Assembly: GCA_020186115.1 (NCBI GenBank)
Contig: WSYJ01000186.1
Span: 868,001-932,000 of the forward strand
DNA from: Histomonas meleagridis
Taxonomy: Eukaryota; Parabasalia; Tritrichomonadida; Dientamoebidae
Length of the DNA: 64,000 nt
Direction: 5' to 3'
Within the stretch, counting starts at the first letter, position 1, and every line of letters starts with the position of its first letter. Below the pieces are notes generated by a model. The model was not told the DNA's origin and did not search any database. It saw only the letters and a list, made by a program, of their open reading frames with translations. A program made the position numbers and the translations under genes. This document shows, piece by piece, positions 9,293-19,337 of this stretch.

Positions 9293-12200
9293 ATGGAAGG
9301 AAGTGATTGGAAAGTTCGTCAATCCAAATATGAAAAAATTCTTGAGCAGATGAAAGATCCAGAACCAGATTTATTAAGAAACCTTCACTCCGACCTTCCA
9401 AAGTTTTTAAGTGATGATAATCCAAATTGCCTTAAAACAGTTCTTTCAGTGTGTACTGTATATTTCGAAAAAGCATCAAATATTGATTATTTTCAAATTG
9501 CAAATGTTCTCGCTGAAAAAGCATTCTCAACAAATAAACAAGCAAATTCAGATGTTGCAGCGACACTTATGATTCAATGTCTCAACTCATGCCATGATCA
9601 AGTCTTAGAGAAAATATATGAAAAACTTTCATCTAAATCACCAAAAATTGTGAAAGCAATGATTTCCATTCTTAAAACACATTTAGAACAAAATGGAGCA
9701 AACGATGCTGAGAGCATAATTGAGAACTTGAAGCCACTCACAACAAACAGAGATCAAAGCATTCGAAAGGATGCCACAAATGTGATAACAATTGCAAAAA
9801 CAAAAGCCAACATATCAACTCCACCGCCAGCTACCACAAAACCTCGGCCGAAAAAGTCACCTGTAGCTCGGTCAAAACCAACAACAACAATATCATCAAA
9901 ACCTCCAGTTTCACAAACCTCGCCTAGAGAGTCACCAAAACCACGAGCTCGTACTGTTAATCTTCAAAATGCCTCTTCTGTATGGGATGAATGGGTTCCT
10001 CCTGATATATTAAGTAATTTAATGCATCATAAATGGAACTGTGTTTTTGAAGGCCTTGAACTGCTTAAGAAATATTATAATGAAGACGCAAACAAAAATC
10101 CCACAGTTTGTGCGTATGGATTATCAAAAGTATTTCTTGGTCGAACATTTACACCAAAAGTAATGAACAGTATAACATCTGATATTATGTTTTATCTTAA
10201 AGAGTCAGGTGGTAATTTAACAGAAGACACCATCTCCGCCACTTTACATTATGTTTCGGACAAAATTAACGATAAGAAACTGGAGTCACTTTTATTTGAA
10301 ATTTCAGACTACATCAGTGAAGTGACGTCAATATCAAATGTATTGAATACTTTTTACAACCAATTAACGGTCAAAAGCACATCTGTGCTCACCAACACAT
10401 TACATTATATTAAACATTGTTATGAGCGATGTAAAAACGATAAAAGCAAAATTGATTCTGAAGAAGCAATTGAACAGATAAACCCGTTAACAACACATGC
10501 AGATCCAACAGTACGAAGAGCTGCATCAGATTGTATTTCATTTTTACAATCTACATTTGGTGTTGAAGTACCAAAAAACACAACAAAAAACGAACCTAAA
10601 AAGGCCACTAATAACATACAGAACAAAACAATTAAAAAACGACAATCAATTTCAACAGTTCCCAAACAAAATCAAAATCATGAAAATTATAATGAACAAA
10701 ACAATTTAGTATCAAAACTTCCACCAAAAGTTAATCGTAGGGAAACAATTCAACCCAAGAACACAATGCAAATTGCCAAGACATTCAATGATAATAACAA
10801 TATATTAATACCTAATTCATTAATCACAACATTATTAAATGATGGATCAATTCTTGAATGTCGAAAGTCATTAAATGAAATCACGAAAATATTATTAAAT
10901 CAATTAGAAGCGAATAATCAAACAATGTTATCATATACAAACTTTGAACAATTATTTAAAGCAATACAACATTTATTTCATGAAAACAATTCGACAATAT
11001 TAAATACATTAATACAAGTTTTAGATTATTCATTTCAACTTATTAAAGTTAATGACATATCATTAATACCTTCGAATTTCTTAAGTGAAATGTTTTTATT
11101 ATTTAATTATTCCAATACAAACATTAAAACAATTTTAACTAAAATATTAACAAATATTGGTACATTATATCCGAATTTTATAGAAAGAATATATTTACCA
11201 ATATTTAATCAAATTGAAGATGATAATAAAAAATCGACTTTTTTAATACTTAAGTCATTAAATATTAAAGTCACGTTACAATACATTGATATAATTCTTT
11301 ATATATTAAATGATGAAACAAATGAATTTGATGAAATTTCGGAATATTTTATAAATAAATTCTTCGAAATCCCAAATTCTATTAACATAATAAAAGAAAT
11401 AATTGAAACATATCCAATATCCAAAAGAGAATTTATATTAACGAAACTTTCATTAATTACAAACACAAAGAATGTATCAATAATCCAAAAATATCCAACG
11501 AAAGAAGATCAACATAACATTGATCAACAAATTGATCCATTACTTATAGTTAAAATCATAAACACTAAAACATCAATTCTCGAAATCACAAAAATCATTG
11601 AACATTATGGACAACAATTTTTTATAATTCCAATTATACAAACTCCAAATGAAACAGATTTTGATGAAATCTTTAATGCGTTAATATATACTATTAAAGA
11701 AGAGTTTAATAATGTGAATTATATCTTAAATATTATCTTTTTATATTGGGCACGTATTACAATATGTATTAAGAACATTGAAATATTTCCGAAAATATTT
11801 AATTTCATACGTGAAATATTACAAATATTAAAATATAATAAACGAAAGTTAACACAAACAGAACTCCAAATTATATTTCCAATAATCATTGAATGTTATG
11901 GCCGTAACTTTAAAGAATGTAATGATTTACCAATACAAATATTAAATTTAAGTATCATTGACATATTAAATATTGTAATATTAAATATATTTGAAAACAT
12001 TGAATCAATTGATTCTATTAAAGGTATTATAATATTTTTAACAACAAATTATAATAACTTAAAAATAGATAAATTAAAAGATAAAATTTTTGGTATATTA
12101 AATAAATATCAAAATATTAATGAACTTAAAGAATTAATACAAAATCTTAAAAACAAATTCAACAACACTTTGTCAAAATGTTCAATACATCCACTTTTGA

Positions 12201-12910
12201 AGTTAAGCATTCAAAATCCGGAGATAATGATATATCAATGGATATCATCAATACCGAATGAAAACATTGAGTTAAGTATTCATTCATTAAAATCAATTTC
12301 ATGTCAATTACAAAGTAATCCGAAAATCATTGAGAAACATAACAAAGCGTTGTTAAACAATTTGATATTTACTATTCATAGTTCATTTAAAACGAATCAA
12401 ATTCGACATTCGAAATATTTATCATTTTGTTTGTTGACTTTATTTAATGAGACTTCATTATATAAAACAATTAATGAGATAGAAGTACAACAAATTATAT
12501 ATGAAATGATAACATATTTAAGTAATGGAATTAATGAACAAATTCTAAATCAAATGTTAAATGCAATTGTCGTGAAACTAATCGATATAACAACACTTTT
12601 AGCATTTAAATGTTTCATTAATAGTTTTAATGAATATAATAACACAAATTATAATGGAAAATGGTTAAAGTTAATGTTGAAGTGTTTCGAGGCGTGTTGG
12701 ATACAGTTATGTGATAATGGAAATAGAAACGAAATCGCTGATGCGGTCGATGTCTGTGACGAATTCGCTCAATCAGTAACAATGCAAAGTCTGAGGAACG
12801 TAGAAATAGGAAAACAAATCATTGGCGGAATTAGAAGTTATCTGACGCACGTGAAGGAGAAGTTTAAGGAAATAAAAGTGGACAAATGTCTGATGAACTA
12901 CGTGCAGTAA
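9293..12910 (+). CDS. TOG-repeat microtubule-associated protein (XMAP215/Stu2/CKAP5-like)
   Basis: 1205 residues. The first 170 or so form a TOG-like HEAT array beginning DWKVRQSKYEKIL, the typical TOG opening. A basic Pro/Ser/Thr linker (about 175-225) follows, as in microtubule-lattice-binding linkers. A second TOG region runs from about 228 to 425, opening VWDEWVPPDI and closing with a DPTVRRAASD repeat. After a low-complexity Asn/Gln segment, residues 500-1205 are helical and Asn/Ile/Lys-rich. The family adds tubulin to plus ends and organises spindle and flagellar microtubules. The C-terminal 700 residues are too diverged for me to assign further TOGs. The stop is followed almost at once by the 71-bp satellite. 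Confidence 0.82.
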   Translation: MEGSDWKVRQSKYEKILEQMKDPEPDLLRNLHSDLPKFLSDDNPNCLKTVLSVCTVYFEKASNIDYFQIANVLAEKAFSTNKQANSDVAATLMIQCLNSCHDQVLEKIYEKLSSKSPKIVKAMISILKTHLEQNGANDAESIIENLKPLTTNRDQSIRKDATNVITIAKTKANISTPPPATTKPRPKKSPVARSKPTTTISSKPPVSQTSPRESPKPRARTVNLQNASSVWDEWVPPDILSNLMHHKWNCVFEGLELLKKYYNEDANKNPTVCAYGLSKVFLGRTFTPKVMNSITSDIMFYLKESGGNLTEDTISATLHYVSDKINDKKLESLLFEISDYISEVTSISNVLNTFYNQLTVKSTSVLTNTLHYIKHCYERCKNDKSKIDSEEAIEQINPLTTHADPTVRRAASDCISFLQSTFGVEVPKNTTKNEPKKATNNIQNKTIKKRQSISTVPKQNQNHENYNEQNNLVSKLPPKVNRRETIQPKNTMQIAKTFNDNNNILIPNSLITTLLNDGSILECRKSLNEITKILLNQLEANNQTMLSYTNFEQLFKAIQHLFHENNSTILNTLIQVLDYSFQLIKVNDISLIPSNFLSEMFLLFNYSNTNIKTILTKILTNIGTLYPNFIERIYLPIFNQIEDDNKKSTFLILKSLNIKVTLQYIDIILYILNDETNEFDEISEYFINKFFEIPNSINIIKEIIETYPISKREFILTKLSLITNTKNVSIIQKYPTKEDQHNIDQQIDPLLIVKIINTKTSILEITKIIEHYGQQFFIIPIIQTPNETDFDEIFNALIYTIKEEFNNVNYILNIIFLYWARITICIKNIEIFPKIFNFIREILQILKYNKRKLTQTELQIIFPIIIECYGRNFKECNDLPIQILNLSIIDILNIVILNIFENIESIDSIKGIIIFLTTNYNNLKIDKLKDKIFGILNKYQNINELKELIQNLKNKFNNTLSKCSIHPLLKLSIQNPEIMIYQWISSIPNENIELSIHSLKSISCQLQSNPKIIEKHNKALLNNLIFTIHSSFKTNQIRHSKYLSFCLLTLFNETSLYKTINEIEVQQIIYEMITYLSNGINEQILNQMLNAIVVKLIDITTLLAFKCFINSFNEYNNTNYNGKWLKLMLKCFEACWIQLCDNGNRNEIADAVDVCDEFAQSVTMQSLRNVEIGKQIIGGIRSYLTHVKEKFKEIKVDKCLMNYVQ

Positions 12911-12924
12911 TGTTATGTGAAAAA

Positions 12925-13556
12925 TAAAATATGAAAATGTTTTGGAATTAATAAAACAAAATGTAATATGAAATGTTATAATGTAATTGTGAATTGAATG
13001 AATGAAAATGTTTTGGAATTAATGGAACGAAATGTAATATGAAATGTTATAATGTAATTGTGAATCGAATGAATGAAAATGTTTTGGAATTAATGGAACG
13101 AAATGTAATATGAAATGTTATAATGTAATTGTGAATTGAATGAATGAAAATGTTTTGGAATTAATGGAACGAAATGTAATATGAAATGTTATAATGTAAT
13201 TGTGAATCGAATGAATGAAAATGTTTTGGAATTAATGGAACGAAATGTAATATGAAATGTTATAATGTAATTGTGAATTGAATGAATGAAAATGTTTTGG
13301 AATTAATGGAACGAAATGTAATATGAAATGTTATAATGTAATTGTGAATCGAATGAATGAAAATGTTTTGGAATTAATGGAACGAAATGTAATATGAAAT
13401 GTTATAATGTAATTGTTAATTGAATGAATGAAAATGTTTTGGAATTAATAAAACAAAATGTGGACATGAAATGTTATAATGTAATTGTTAATTGAATGAA
13501 TGAAAATGTTTTGGAATTAATAAAACAAAATGTGGACATGAAATGTTTGCAAATCT
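12925..13556 (+). repeat. 71-bp tandem repeat (minisatellite), about nine units
   Basis: The marker ATGAAAATGTTTTGG recurs at 12931, 13002, 13073, 13144, 13215, 13286, 13357, 13428 and 13500: 71-bp steps, the last being 72. A GAATTG/GAATCG variant alternates between neighbouring units in the middle of the array, making a 142-bp higher-order dimer. The first and last units have ATAAAACAAAATGT where inner units have ATGGAACGAAATGT. The array starts about 20 bp after the TOG stop codon. Confidence 0.95.
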
Positions 13557-14005
13557 ATCATGAAATAATTAATGAGTGGGAAGGAAAGAATGAATCATTT
13601 CCAAATATTTTGCTTGTATTAACAATTAATATATAAAATTAATATATTATATATTAATGAAAACATGATGAAATTTTTAAATGAAAAAAATTGAGTCATT
13701 AATAAATACAAAATATGAAATGTCATTATGAATGCAAAATCTGGATTTGAAAAAATCAAAGGAATGACCAAAAAAGAATTCTATGATTGTCACAAGATGA
13801 AATGCCAAAAACACAATAAATCTGATATAACTATGAAAAAAAATTTATTATTTTTATTAAAATTTTATTTACTTTAATCTATAATTATATTTTATAATGA
13901 ATTTCTTTAAGTAGCTTTAATTTTAAGACATTTTTATTTGATATTTTTCTTCTTTCATATAAATTCCAAACAATTTATCCATTTTTCTATTTAATTAAGA
14001 ATTAC
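13557..14005. other. AT-rich intergenic stretch
   Basis: No gene recognised. The first part drifts away from the satellite sequence. A run of ATTAATATAT inverted repeats lies at 13626-13660. Confidence 0.4.
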
Positions 14006-15058
14006 TTAATATAAAAACAAACTTATTTCATTACCAATATCCAATGGTATATCAGGCGATTCATCGATAATTATCTTATCCAAATCCTTCAACTTAAATT
14101 TATAAGTTGCTTGTTCTTCAATTAACCATAATGGCAATATTACTCTTCGATTATTTTGTTCTTCTTTATCAAGTGGATAAAAATCTTCATTAAGAATTTC
14201 ATCACTATTAACGATAGACAAAATCGAGCCATTATTATTACATCCACAATAATCACAATTACTAAAAACTGTATAACAAATTTTGCTTTGAAATGGAAAG
14301 TCAATTCCCTTTTCACACATTTGGTGTGACCTGATCAAAGTTTTTAATGAATTTTCCCTCAAAAACATCTGAAGAACATCTTCACCAAAAAAAGAACCTG
14401 CTCCACGTGTGTTTGGTACGAAACCATTAATTGATGAATTAGGATCACTCCAAAGTAAATCGTTTATTATTTTATCGTTTTCAATGTCTTCTATTTTTGA
14501 TTTTTTTGAAAGATCTGTTAATGAATGTAAATCTTCTGATATACCTCCATGAACACAAAAAATAGTTTCGTTAACAACTGCTGCAATCGAGAGATATTGA
14601 AATGTATCAATAAATTCATGATAAAGAATTCCATTATATTTTGAACAACATTCTTTAAAAAAACCATAAAATTTTGGTAGCAATGAGGTTTCATGATTCC
14701 CTCTAAGAAGAAAAATGTCATTAGGATACTTTGCTTTGAGTGAGTATAATAATATTAAAACTTCAACTCCAAATTTTCCTCGATCAATGTAATCACCTAA
14801 AAATAAATACTTGGTATATGGTGGATACCCTGATTTCTCAAATATACGAAGAACGTCATCAATGTTCCCATGAATGTCACCAACAATTTTAAGATTGGCT
14901 TTAATGTTTAATATGATTGGTTCATCTTTTAAAATTGGTTTAACAATGTAAATTAAATCTATAATTTTATCGTAACTAATTAGCTTGCTTATAGATTTAC
15001 AACATCCTGTTCTCGATTGAAGAATTTGGCAAATCAAATCATTCATTTTGTTGTTCAT
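14006..15058 (-). CDS. PPP-family serine/threonine protein phosphatase (PP1/PP2A type)
   Basis: 350 residues from the first ATG. The metal-binding motifs of the PPP family are complete: GDIHGN, GDYIDRG, LRGNHE, a histidine in CVHGGIS, and SDPNSS (the WSDP motif). They are followed by the TRGAGSFFGEDV and RSHQ substrate-groove motifs. It dephosphorylates Ser/Thr residues using two metal ions. The C-terminal region lacks the PP2A DYFL end and has a Cys-rich NCDYCGC insertion, so I would not assign it to PP1, PP2A or PP4. The frame is open 18 codons upstream to a TTG, but no ATG lies there. An M3-like element lies at 15172-15179 on the same strand. Confidence 0.92.
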   Translation of the reverse strand: MNNKMNDLICQILQSRTGCCKSISKLISYDKIIDLIYIVKPILKDEPIILNIKANLKIVGDIHGNIDDVLRIFEKSGYPPYTKYLFLGDYIDRGKFGVEVLILLYSLKAKYPNDIFLLRGNHETSLLPKFYGFFKECCSKYNGILYHEFIDTFQYLSIAAVVNETIFCVHGGISEDLHSLTDLSKKSKIEDIENDKIINDLLWSDPNSSINGFVPNTRGAGSFFGEDVLQMFLRENSLKTLIRSHQMCEKGIDFPFQSKICYTVFSNCDYCGCNNNGSILSIVNSDEILNEDFYPLDKEEQNNRRVILPLWLIEEQATYKFKLKDLDKIIIDESPDIPLDIGNEISLFLY

Positions 15059-15710
15059 CACATTTCTGATCGCAGAAATTTGAAACACAATTATTTGAAT
15101 TTTCTGAAGCAAAGAATTATTTTCTGAATAAACATTGTTTTCTTCGTGTTTTCACAAAACCTCAGGACGAATAACCGTCACTGTTTCTTTGACATAGAAT
15201 CAAGAAAACTTGTGGTGATTGGAAATTAATTTCGTCTTTGAGTCAAAAATGCAAACATGAAATTAATGGAGGGGTTCAGTGCGTATTAAGTTCATTTCGT
15301 AAAATTTTCATCATGCAAATTTTGAATTATTCACAATTATGCTATAATACACTTTCCTCATATCTGTTACAGCTGTTTGATCTTTTCACATGAAAAAAAC
15401 ATTATAAATATTGAATATTTTTTTGGATTGACTGTCGAAAGGTAAAACAACGATCAATAAAGTATACAACATGGCATAATGCGGACAAATAAATTAAGAA
15501 AACATTTTCAATTGATTATGATCAAAATATGCAGTTTTATAAAACGACCAGGGTTATCCTGGCCGGCCAAACAAGATCGTGTCATATAAATAAACGGTCG
15601 TTTAAAAATAAAATTATTTTTTTCATTTTCCTCTGAGTTAAATTTCATGAAATTAAAGTGAATTATCTGCGCACGATTGAGGGGAAGAATTTGCTTTTTG
15701 TCTAAATTAA

Positions 15711-15840
15711 CTGGTTGTATAGTAATCGTATATATATTGTTAAATTACTTCTTAAACAAGAAGAAATTGATATGAATGCCAAAAATATTTATTTGTTTTG
15801 TTTGATATTTATTTTTATTATTTTGGACTTCAAAATAATG
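15711..15840 (+). pseudogene. Single ankyrin block relic with half a spacer
   Basis: About 75 bases read IVKLLLKQEEIDMNAK in one frame, then ATATTTATTTGTTTT and CTTCAAAATAATG, which match the spacers of the split ankyrin genes. The spacer stops mid-way. Nothing else of the gene is present in 15120-16015, which otherwise has no recognised coding sequence apart from a poly(T) run near 15946-15966. Confidence 0.6.
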
Positions 15841-15980
15841 AATCAATTACACAACTGCAGACCGATTCCATAATATTCAAATTTCATGTAAAAGGACGTA
15901 AATCATCATTTGAGATTTGACTAACACATCGAGTGATTAAAAAAGATTTTTTTTTTTTTTTTTTTTGTAATTTCATTGGT

Positions 15981-15988
15981 AGCCGTTA
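15981..15988 (+). promoter_or_regulatory. M3 core promoter element
   Basis: AGCCGTTA fits the trichomonad M3 consensus (Myb-like factor site). It lies 28 bp before the ATG at 16016, similar in spacing to the ribosomal genes here, and supports 16016 rather than 16042 as the start. Confidence 0.55.
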
Positions 15989-16015
15989 ACAGTAATGCGA
16001 GAAAAGCAAATTAAC

Positions 16016-16743
16016 ATGTCACAATCTGCAAAATTGAATGTATGGTCTCTATCGTACAATCAGCCATAAACTTTCAGATGATCAAAACAACAAATCTTAC
16101 AGAAAACGAAGAAAAAATTTGTAAAATGGTGCGTACGCACTTCAATGCATTACGGCAAAGACAAAAGCAAAGTCAGGACTTAATGGCGCTTACAGACGAT
16201 TTAAAATTTACGTTAAATTTTATTAATGATTCTTCAACAAGACCAGTTCCAATTTTAAGATCTATGGGAATAATTATTTTAAAAAAACGAAAAATCGCTC
16301 TTAATTTAAATATGTTACAATTACAATTAATGATCCCAAGAAATAGAACTATTAGCTCACTTCACCGAGAAGGATGGAAAGATGCCCAAGAAAAATATCA
16401 AAACTTGGTTGTTCCTCTTGTTGGTGAAAATACTGCAAAAGATTGGTTAATACTTGTTTATCCAGAAGATACAGAAATTGCAATGTACATATCACAGACC
16501 CCGCGACTTATAGCAACAGAAGCCAATATACGCCGCTCAGATATTAATATCCAAGAAGCTCCAAAACAACAACAAAATCAAAACAAAGAATCATTGTTTC
16601 CGCTCGTTTCCATACAATACGAAAGGGAACTATTCAACACTGAAGTTGTTGACTTTATTCCATTGGAAGAAGCAGTTAAAACGACAAAACCAAAGATGGA
16701 AATTGTAATGTGCCAAAGCTATGATTTTCGAACTGCGAAATGA
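16016..16743 (+). CDS. Conserved-looking hypothetical protein with a probable 38-nt intron
   Basis: I do not recognise the family. The long frame (ATG 16042 or 16078) gives about 220 residues, mixed helical and strand, with a Gln/Asn linker near residue 175 and no membrane segment. An ATG at 16016, placed 28 bp after an M3 promoter element, opens MSQSAKLN in another frame. Removing 16040-16077 (GTATGG...TTTCAG) joins it in phase 0 to ATG ATC at 16078, giving 229 residues. Without the intron the start would be 16042. Confidence 0.6.
16040..16077 (+). other. Candidate 38-nt spliceosomal intron
   Basis: Starts GTATGG, close to the trichomonad GTATGT, and ends ATAAACTTTCAG. That end shares the branch-like AAAC and the final CAG with the T. 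vaginalis 12-nt 3' motif (7 of 12 positions by eye). It contains an in-frame TAA, so the M3-supported ATG at 16016 can only be used if it is removed. Confidence 0.5.
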
Positions 16744-16890
16744 TTACTTGCGATTTGTGTTAGTAGAAAAATATGTGTGTGTTCAGATCAATATTGAAAA
16801 ATAAAATTTATTTTTTTGGTAATTATTACTCAAAAAATATATAAAAATTGCAAATTCTTTTTTTAATCTTTTGTGTCCGTAAAATTATTT

Positions 16891-17973
16891 ATGGTTGAAA
16901 ACAAGAAAAAAGAAAATTATGTTGAGAAAAAACATGTCATATATTTTTGTGAGAAAATATTTTTGGCATTTGGTTTTATGGAAAATTTATCTGAATCTGC
17001 TCTCACACCATCAAAGGTAATTTCCATTGCCAACGAGTTAAGTGAGCTAATGAAAAAAGCTGATCTTGAAGGGCTTTATCGGGAAAAAGTGAGCTTTATT
17101 CAATTTTATTCATTTTTAAATAAACTAGATATTCCAGAAACCGAACTTCACTCGTACGAAACCATATGTCCGTATCGAGATTCTATCAACTGGGTATGGG
17201 AATTAAGCACAGAAAAATCAAAAATCACAGTCATTTTGAAAAATGTTGAGCCATCCAATGTATCTGTTACTGAAAACACAATCAGCTCACCAAAGCTTTC
17301 GGGTGAATGGTGGGCTCCAATTGAAGACATTGATATTTCGTTCAAAGACAATTCAACAATTCTCACATTTCATCCAACAGCTCATTTTCCTTTGCTCATT
17401 AGAGGAGGAAGTAACGTAGATCCACACTCGATGTTTTTCTTAGCAATGTTTTCGATCCGTCACTCACGACTCGATTTCTTTAAACAATGGGGAACAATGT
17501 CTGCTTTTGAAGGCGAACCAAATGCGCAATACTTCATGGGGAAATATTTCTTGAACGTCCAAGATTATCCAAATGCTGTTTTTTGGCTTTCACATTCTGT
17601 TTTGGATCATGGAAATGAAGATTGCACATCAGAGTTAGCAAAATTTCTTTGGACAGTTGAATCTAACTATAGAAATCCAGTCCTTGCAGAGAATCTTCTT
17701 TGCGGTCTTTGTAGAAATGGTAATCCAAATTCTTTTTTGGAACTTGGGAAAATGTATTTGCATGGATGTAAAGGATTTAAGTCACAGCCAAAGAAAGGAA
17801 AGATCCTGCTAAAGTTTGTGGTTGATGTGTACAAGAGTCAAGAAGCAAAGAAGCTCCTTGACGAATTTGACGACACGAGTCTTGTTGACTATGCCATAGC
17901 AACGGTTGCGGTTTTGGCGGTTGCCGCTTGTGGTTATTTCGGATGGAAAAAATTCATTACAAGAAGAAAGTGA
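16891..17973 (+). CDS. CS-domain plus SEL1/TPR-like repeats, tail-anchored membrane protein
   Basis: About 360 residues from the first ATG; the ATG at 16978 is the other candidate start. The middle has a p23/NudC-like CS fold (WVWELSTEKSKITVILKNV, then WWAPIEDIDISF). SEL1-like helical repeats follow (AQYFMGKYFLNVQDYPNAVFWL, ELGKMYLHGCKG). It ends in one hydrophobic helix (about 17-20 residues, IATVAVLAVAACGYFGW) with the basic tail KKFITRRK. A single C-terminal helix with a short basic end is the signature of tail-anchored proteins, and of those sent to the outer membrane of mitochondria-related organelles; hydrogenosomal location is inference. A co-chaperone or adaptor role is possible. Confidence 0.72.
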   Translation: MVENKKKENYVEKKHVIYFCEKIFLAFGFMENLSESALTPSKVISIANELSELMKKADLEGLYREKVSFIQFYSFLNKLDIPETELHSYETICPYRDSINWVWELSTEKSKITVILKNVEPSNVSVTENTISSPKLSGEWWAPIEDIDISFKDNSTILTFHPTAHFPLLIRGGSNVDPHSMFFLAMFSIRHSRLDFFKQWGTMSAFEGEPNAQYFMGKYFLNVQDYPNAVFWLSHSVLDHGNEDCTSELAKFLWTVESNYRNPVLAENLLCGLCRNGNPNSFLELGKMYLHGCKGFKSQPKKGKILLKFVVDVYKSQEAKKLLDEFDDTSLVDYAIATVAVLAVAACGYFGWKKFITRRK

Positions 17974-18443
17974 TTTATCATTCGAATAATTTTTTTATGT
18001 GTTTTCAATTTTAAGTAAATATTTATTTGTTTTTAAATTTGAATTAAGGTTCAATTATATTTGTTGATCATTATGATTTAATTATTGGTAACTTTTCAAT
18101 TAACAATAAAAAAAAGAGAACAAAAAAGTTTACAAAACTTTAACCTCAAAATATAATAAAATTTAAGAAAAGAGCATCGATTTAATTACCAAAAGGGAAA
18201 AGAAAACGAACTTTTTTATGATAAAAATAAACGTATAGTCATTGAAATTGGAGGTTATTCTGACCATTTAAAAAGAGCTAAACAGTTGTAAAGCACGATA
18301 CATTCAAAATTGAGATGTTTTTTTCTTTTTCTGAACGAAATTGTTCTTGTTGTCAAAATCTTCTGTGGATTTGGCTTGGTTTGCCTATCGTGGCGGTTAT
18401 GTCGAGTTTTAGCGGTTTTTACGAAGCAAAATATATTTTTCCC
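17974..18443. promoter_or_regulatory. Rab gene upstream region with two M3 elements
   Basis: GGCGGTTA at 18392-18399 and AGCGGTTT at 18411-18418 lie 45 and 26 bp before the ATG at 18444. They sit inside the extended reading frame that opens at 18315, so that extension is probably promoter, not protein. Confidence 0.55.
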
Positions 18444-19046
18444 ATGTCAACTGTTGGAGCCCAAGAACCAGGTTCATTTAAAGTGATTTTGGTAGGATCC
18501 AGTGGCGTAGGTAAAACATCTCTCATTAGAGTTTTTTTCGGGACTGCTTTTGAAAATCAGGAATCGTCAACTGTTGCTCCAGCTTCTTTCATAACATCAA
18601 TAAATTTGGCAGGTGAAAAAATTAACCTTCATATATGGGATACTGCAGGACAAGAATGTTATCAATCACTTTCTCGAACATTTTATCGAAATTCAAACGT
18701 CGCTTTGGTTTGTTATGATACACAAAGAGAAGACACTATTGAAATGTGGATATCAAGAGTTAGAGAACAAGTTCCTGATTGTAAGATATTACTTGTTACA
18801 ACAAAAGTAGATATGCTTACGCAAGATCAACAAATTGACTGTGTTGCCAGAGGAAACCAACATGTTACTGAGTTTAATTGTTCAACTCATTCCATGACCT
18901 CGGCCAGCTCCGGATATGGTGTTAGAGAAATTTTCTATGAGGCTGCGAAAGTATGCAGCAGCTTAGAAAAGCCTAAAAACGAAGAACAAACAGTAAATTT
19001 GGAAAACAAAGAAAATAATAATGAAGAAAAGAAGTCTTGTTGCTAG
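18444..19046 (+). CDS. Rab-family small GTPase
   Basis: 200 residues from ATG 18444. Motifs: P-loop GSSGVGKTS (residues 18-26), WDTAGQE, TKVD in place of NKxD, and SASSG as a weak G5. The C-terminus is SCC, the double-cysteine geranylgeranylation signal of Rabs. The switch I region is unusual (SSTVAPASF), so the protein is diverged and I cannot name the Rab. It should cycle on an endomembrane and recruit effectors. The frame is open upstream to ATG 18315, but two M3 promoter elements lie in that segment and it has no Rab similarity. Confidence 0.9.
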   Translation: MSTVGAQEPGSFKVILVGSSGVGKTSLIRVFFGTAFENQESSTVAPASFITSINLAGEKINLHIWDTAGQECYQSLSRTFYRNSNVALVCYDTQREDTIEMWISRVREQVPDCKILLVTTKVDMLTQDQQIDCVARGNQHVTEFNCSTHSMTSASSGYGVREIFYEAAKVCSSLEKPKNEEQTVNLENKENNNEEKKSCC

Positions 19047-19317
19047 AAATGGTTTTTGAATAAAAGTTTACAATTGTCACTTTTTATTTAAAACGTATTT
19101 TAACGGTCAACAGACTTTTGTTTTTAATTCAAAAAGTTATTCAAACTTCAGCAAAGATGTCACCATGACTACCTTTTAAAATTATTTTATATGAGAATTG
19201 ATGAAATGTTAAACCTAATCTTACGATATTTCATTTCTTTACAAAAGTTTATCATTGATTAATGTTATTCCTTTTGACGGTTTTGAAATTCTAAAACTTA
19301 TTTTATATATATAATAG

Positions 19318-19325
19318 AACCGTTA
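19318..19325 (+). promoter_or_regulatory. M3 core promoter element of the RhoGAP gene
   Basis: AACCGTTA, 12 bp before the ATG. A second match, GACGGTTT, is at 19276-19283. Confidence 0.55.
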
Positions 19326-19337
19326 TTTTAATAACCA

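Noticed and set aside
12925-13556. CRISPR-like array
   Set aside because: Units are contiguous 71-bp tandem repeats without unique spacers, in a eukaryotic genome.
18315-18443. N-terminal extension of the Rab protein
   Set aside because: Two M3 promoter elements lie inside it and it has no Rab similarity; ATG 18444 is the better start.
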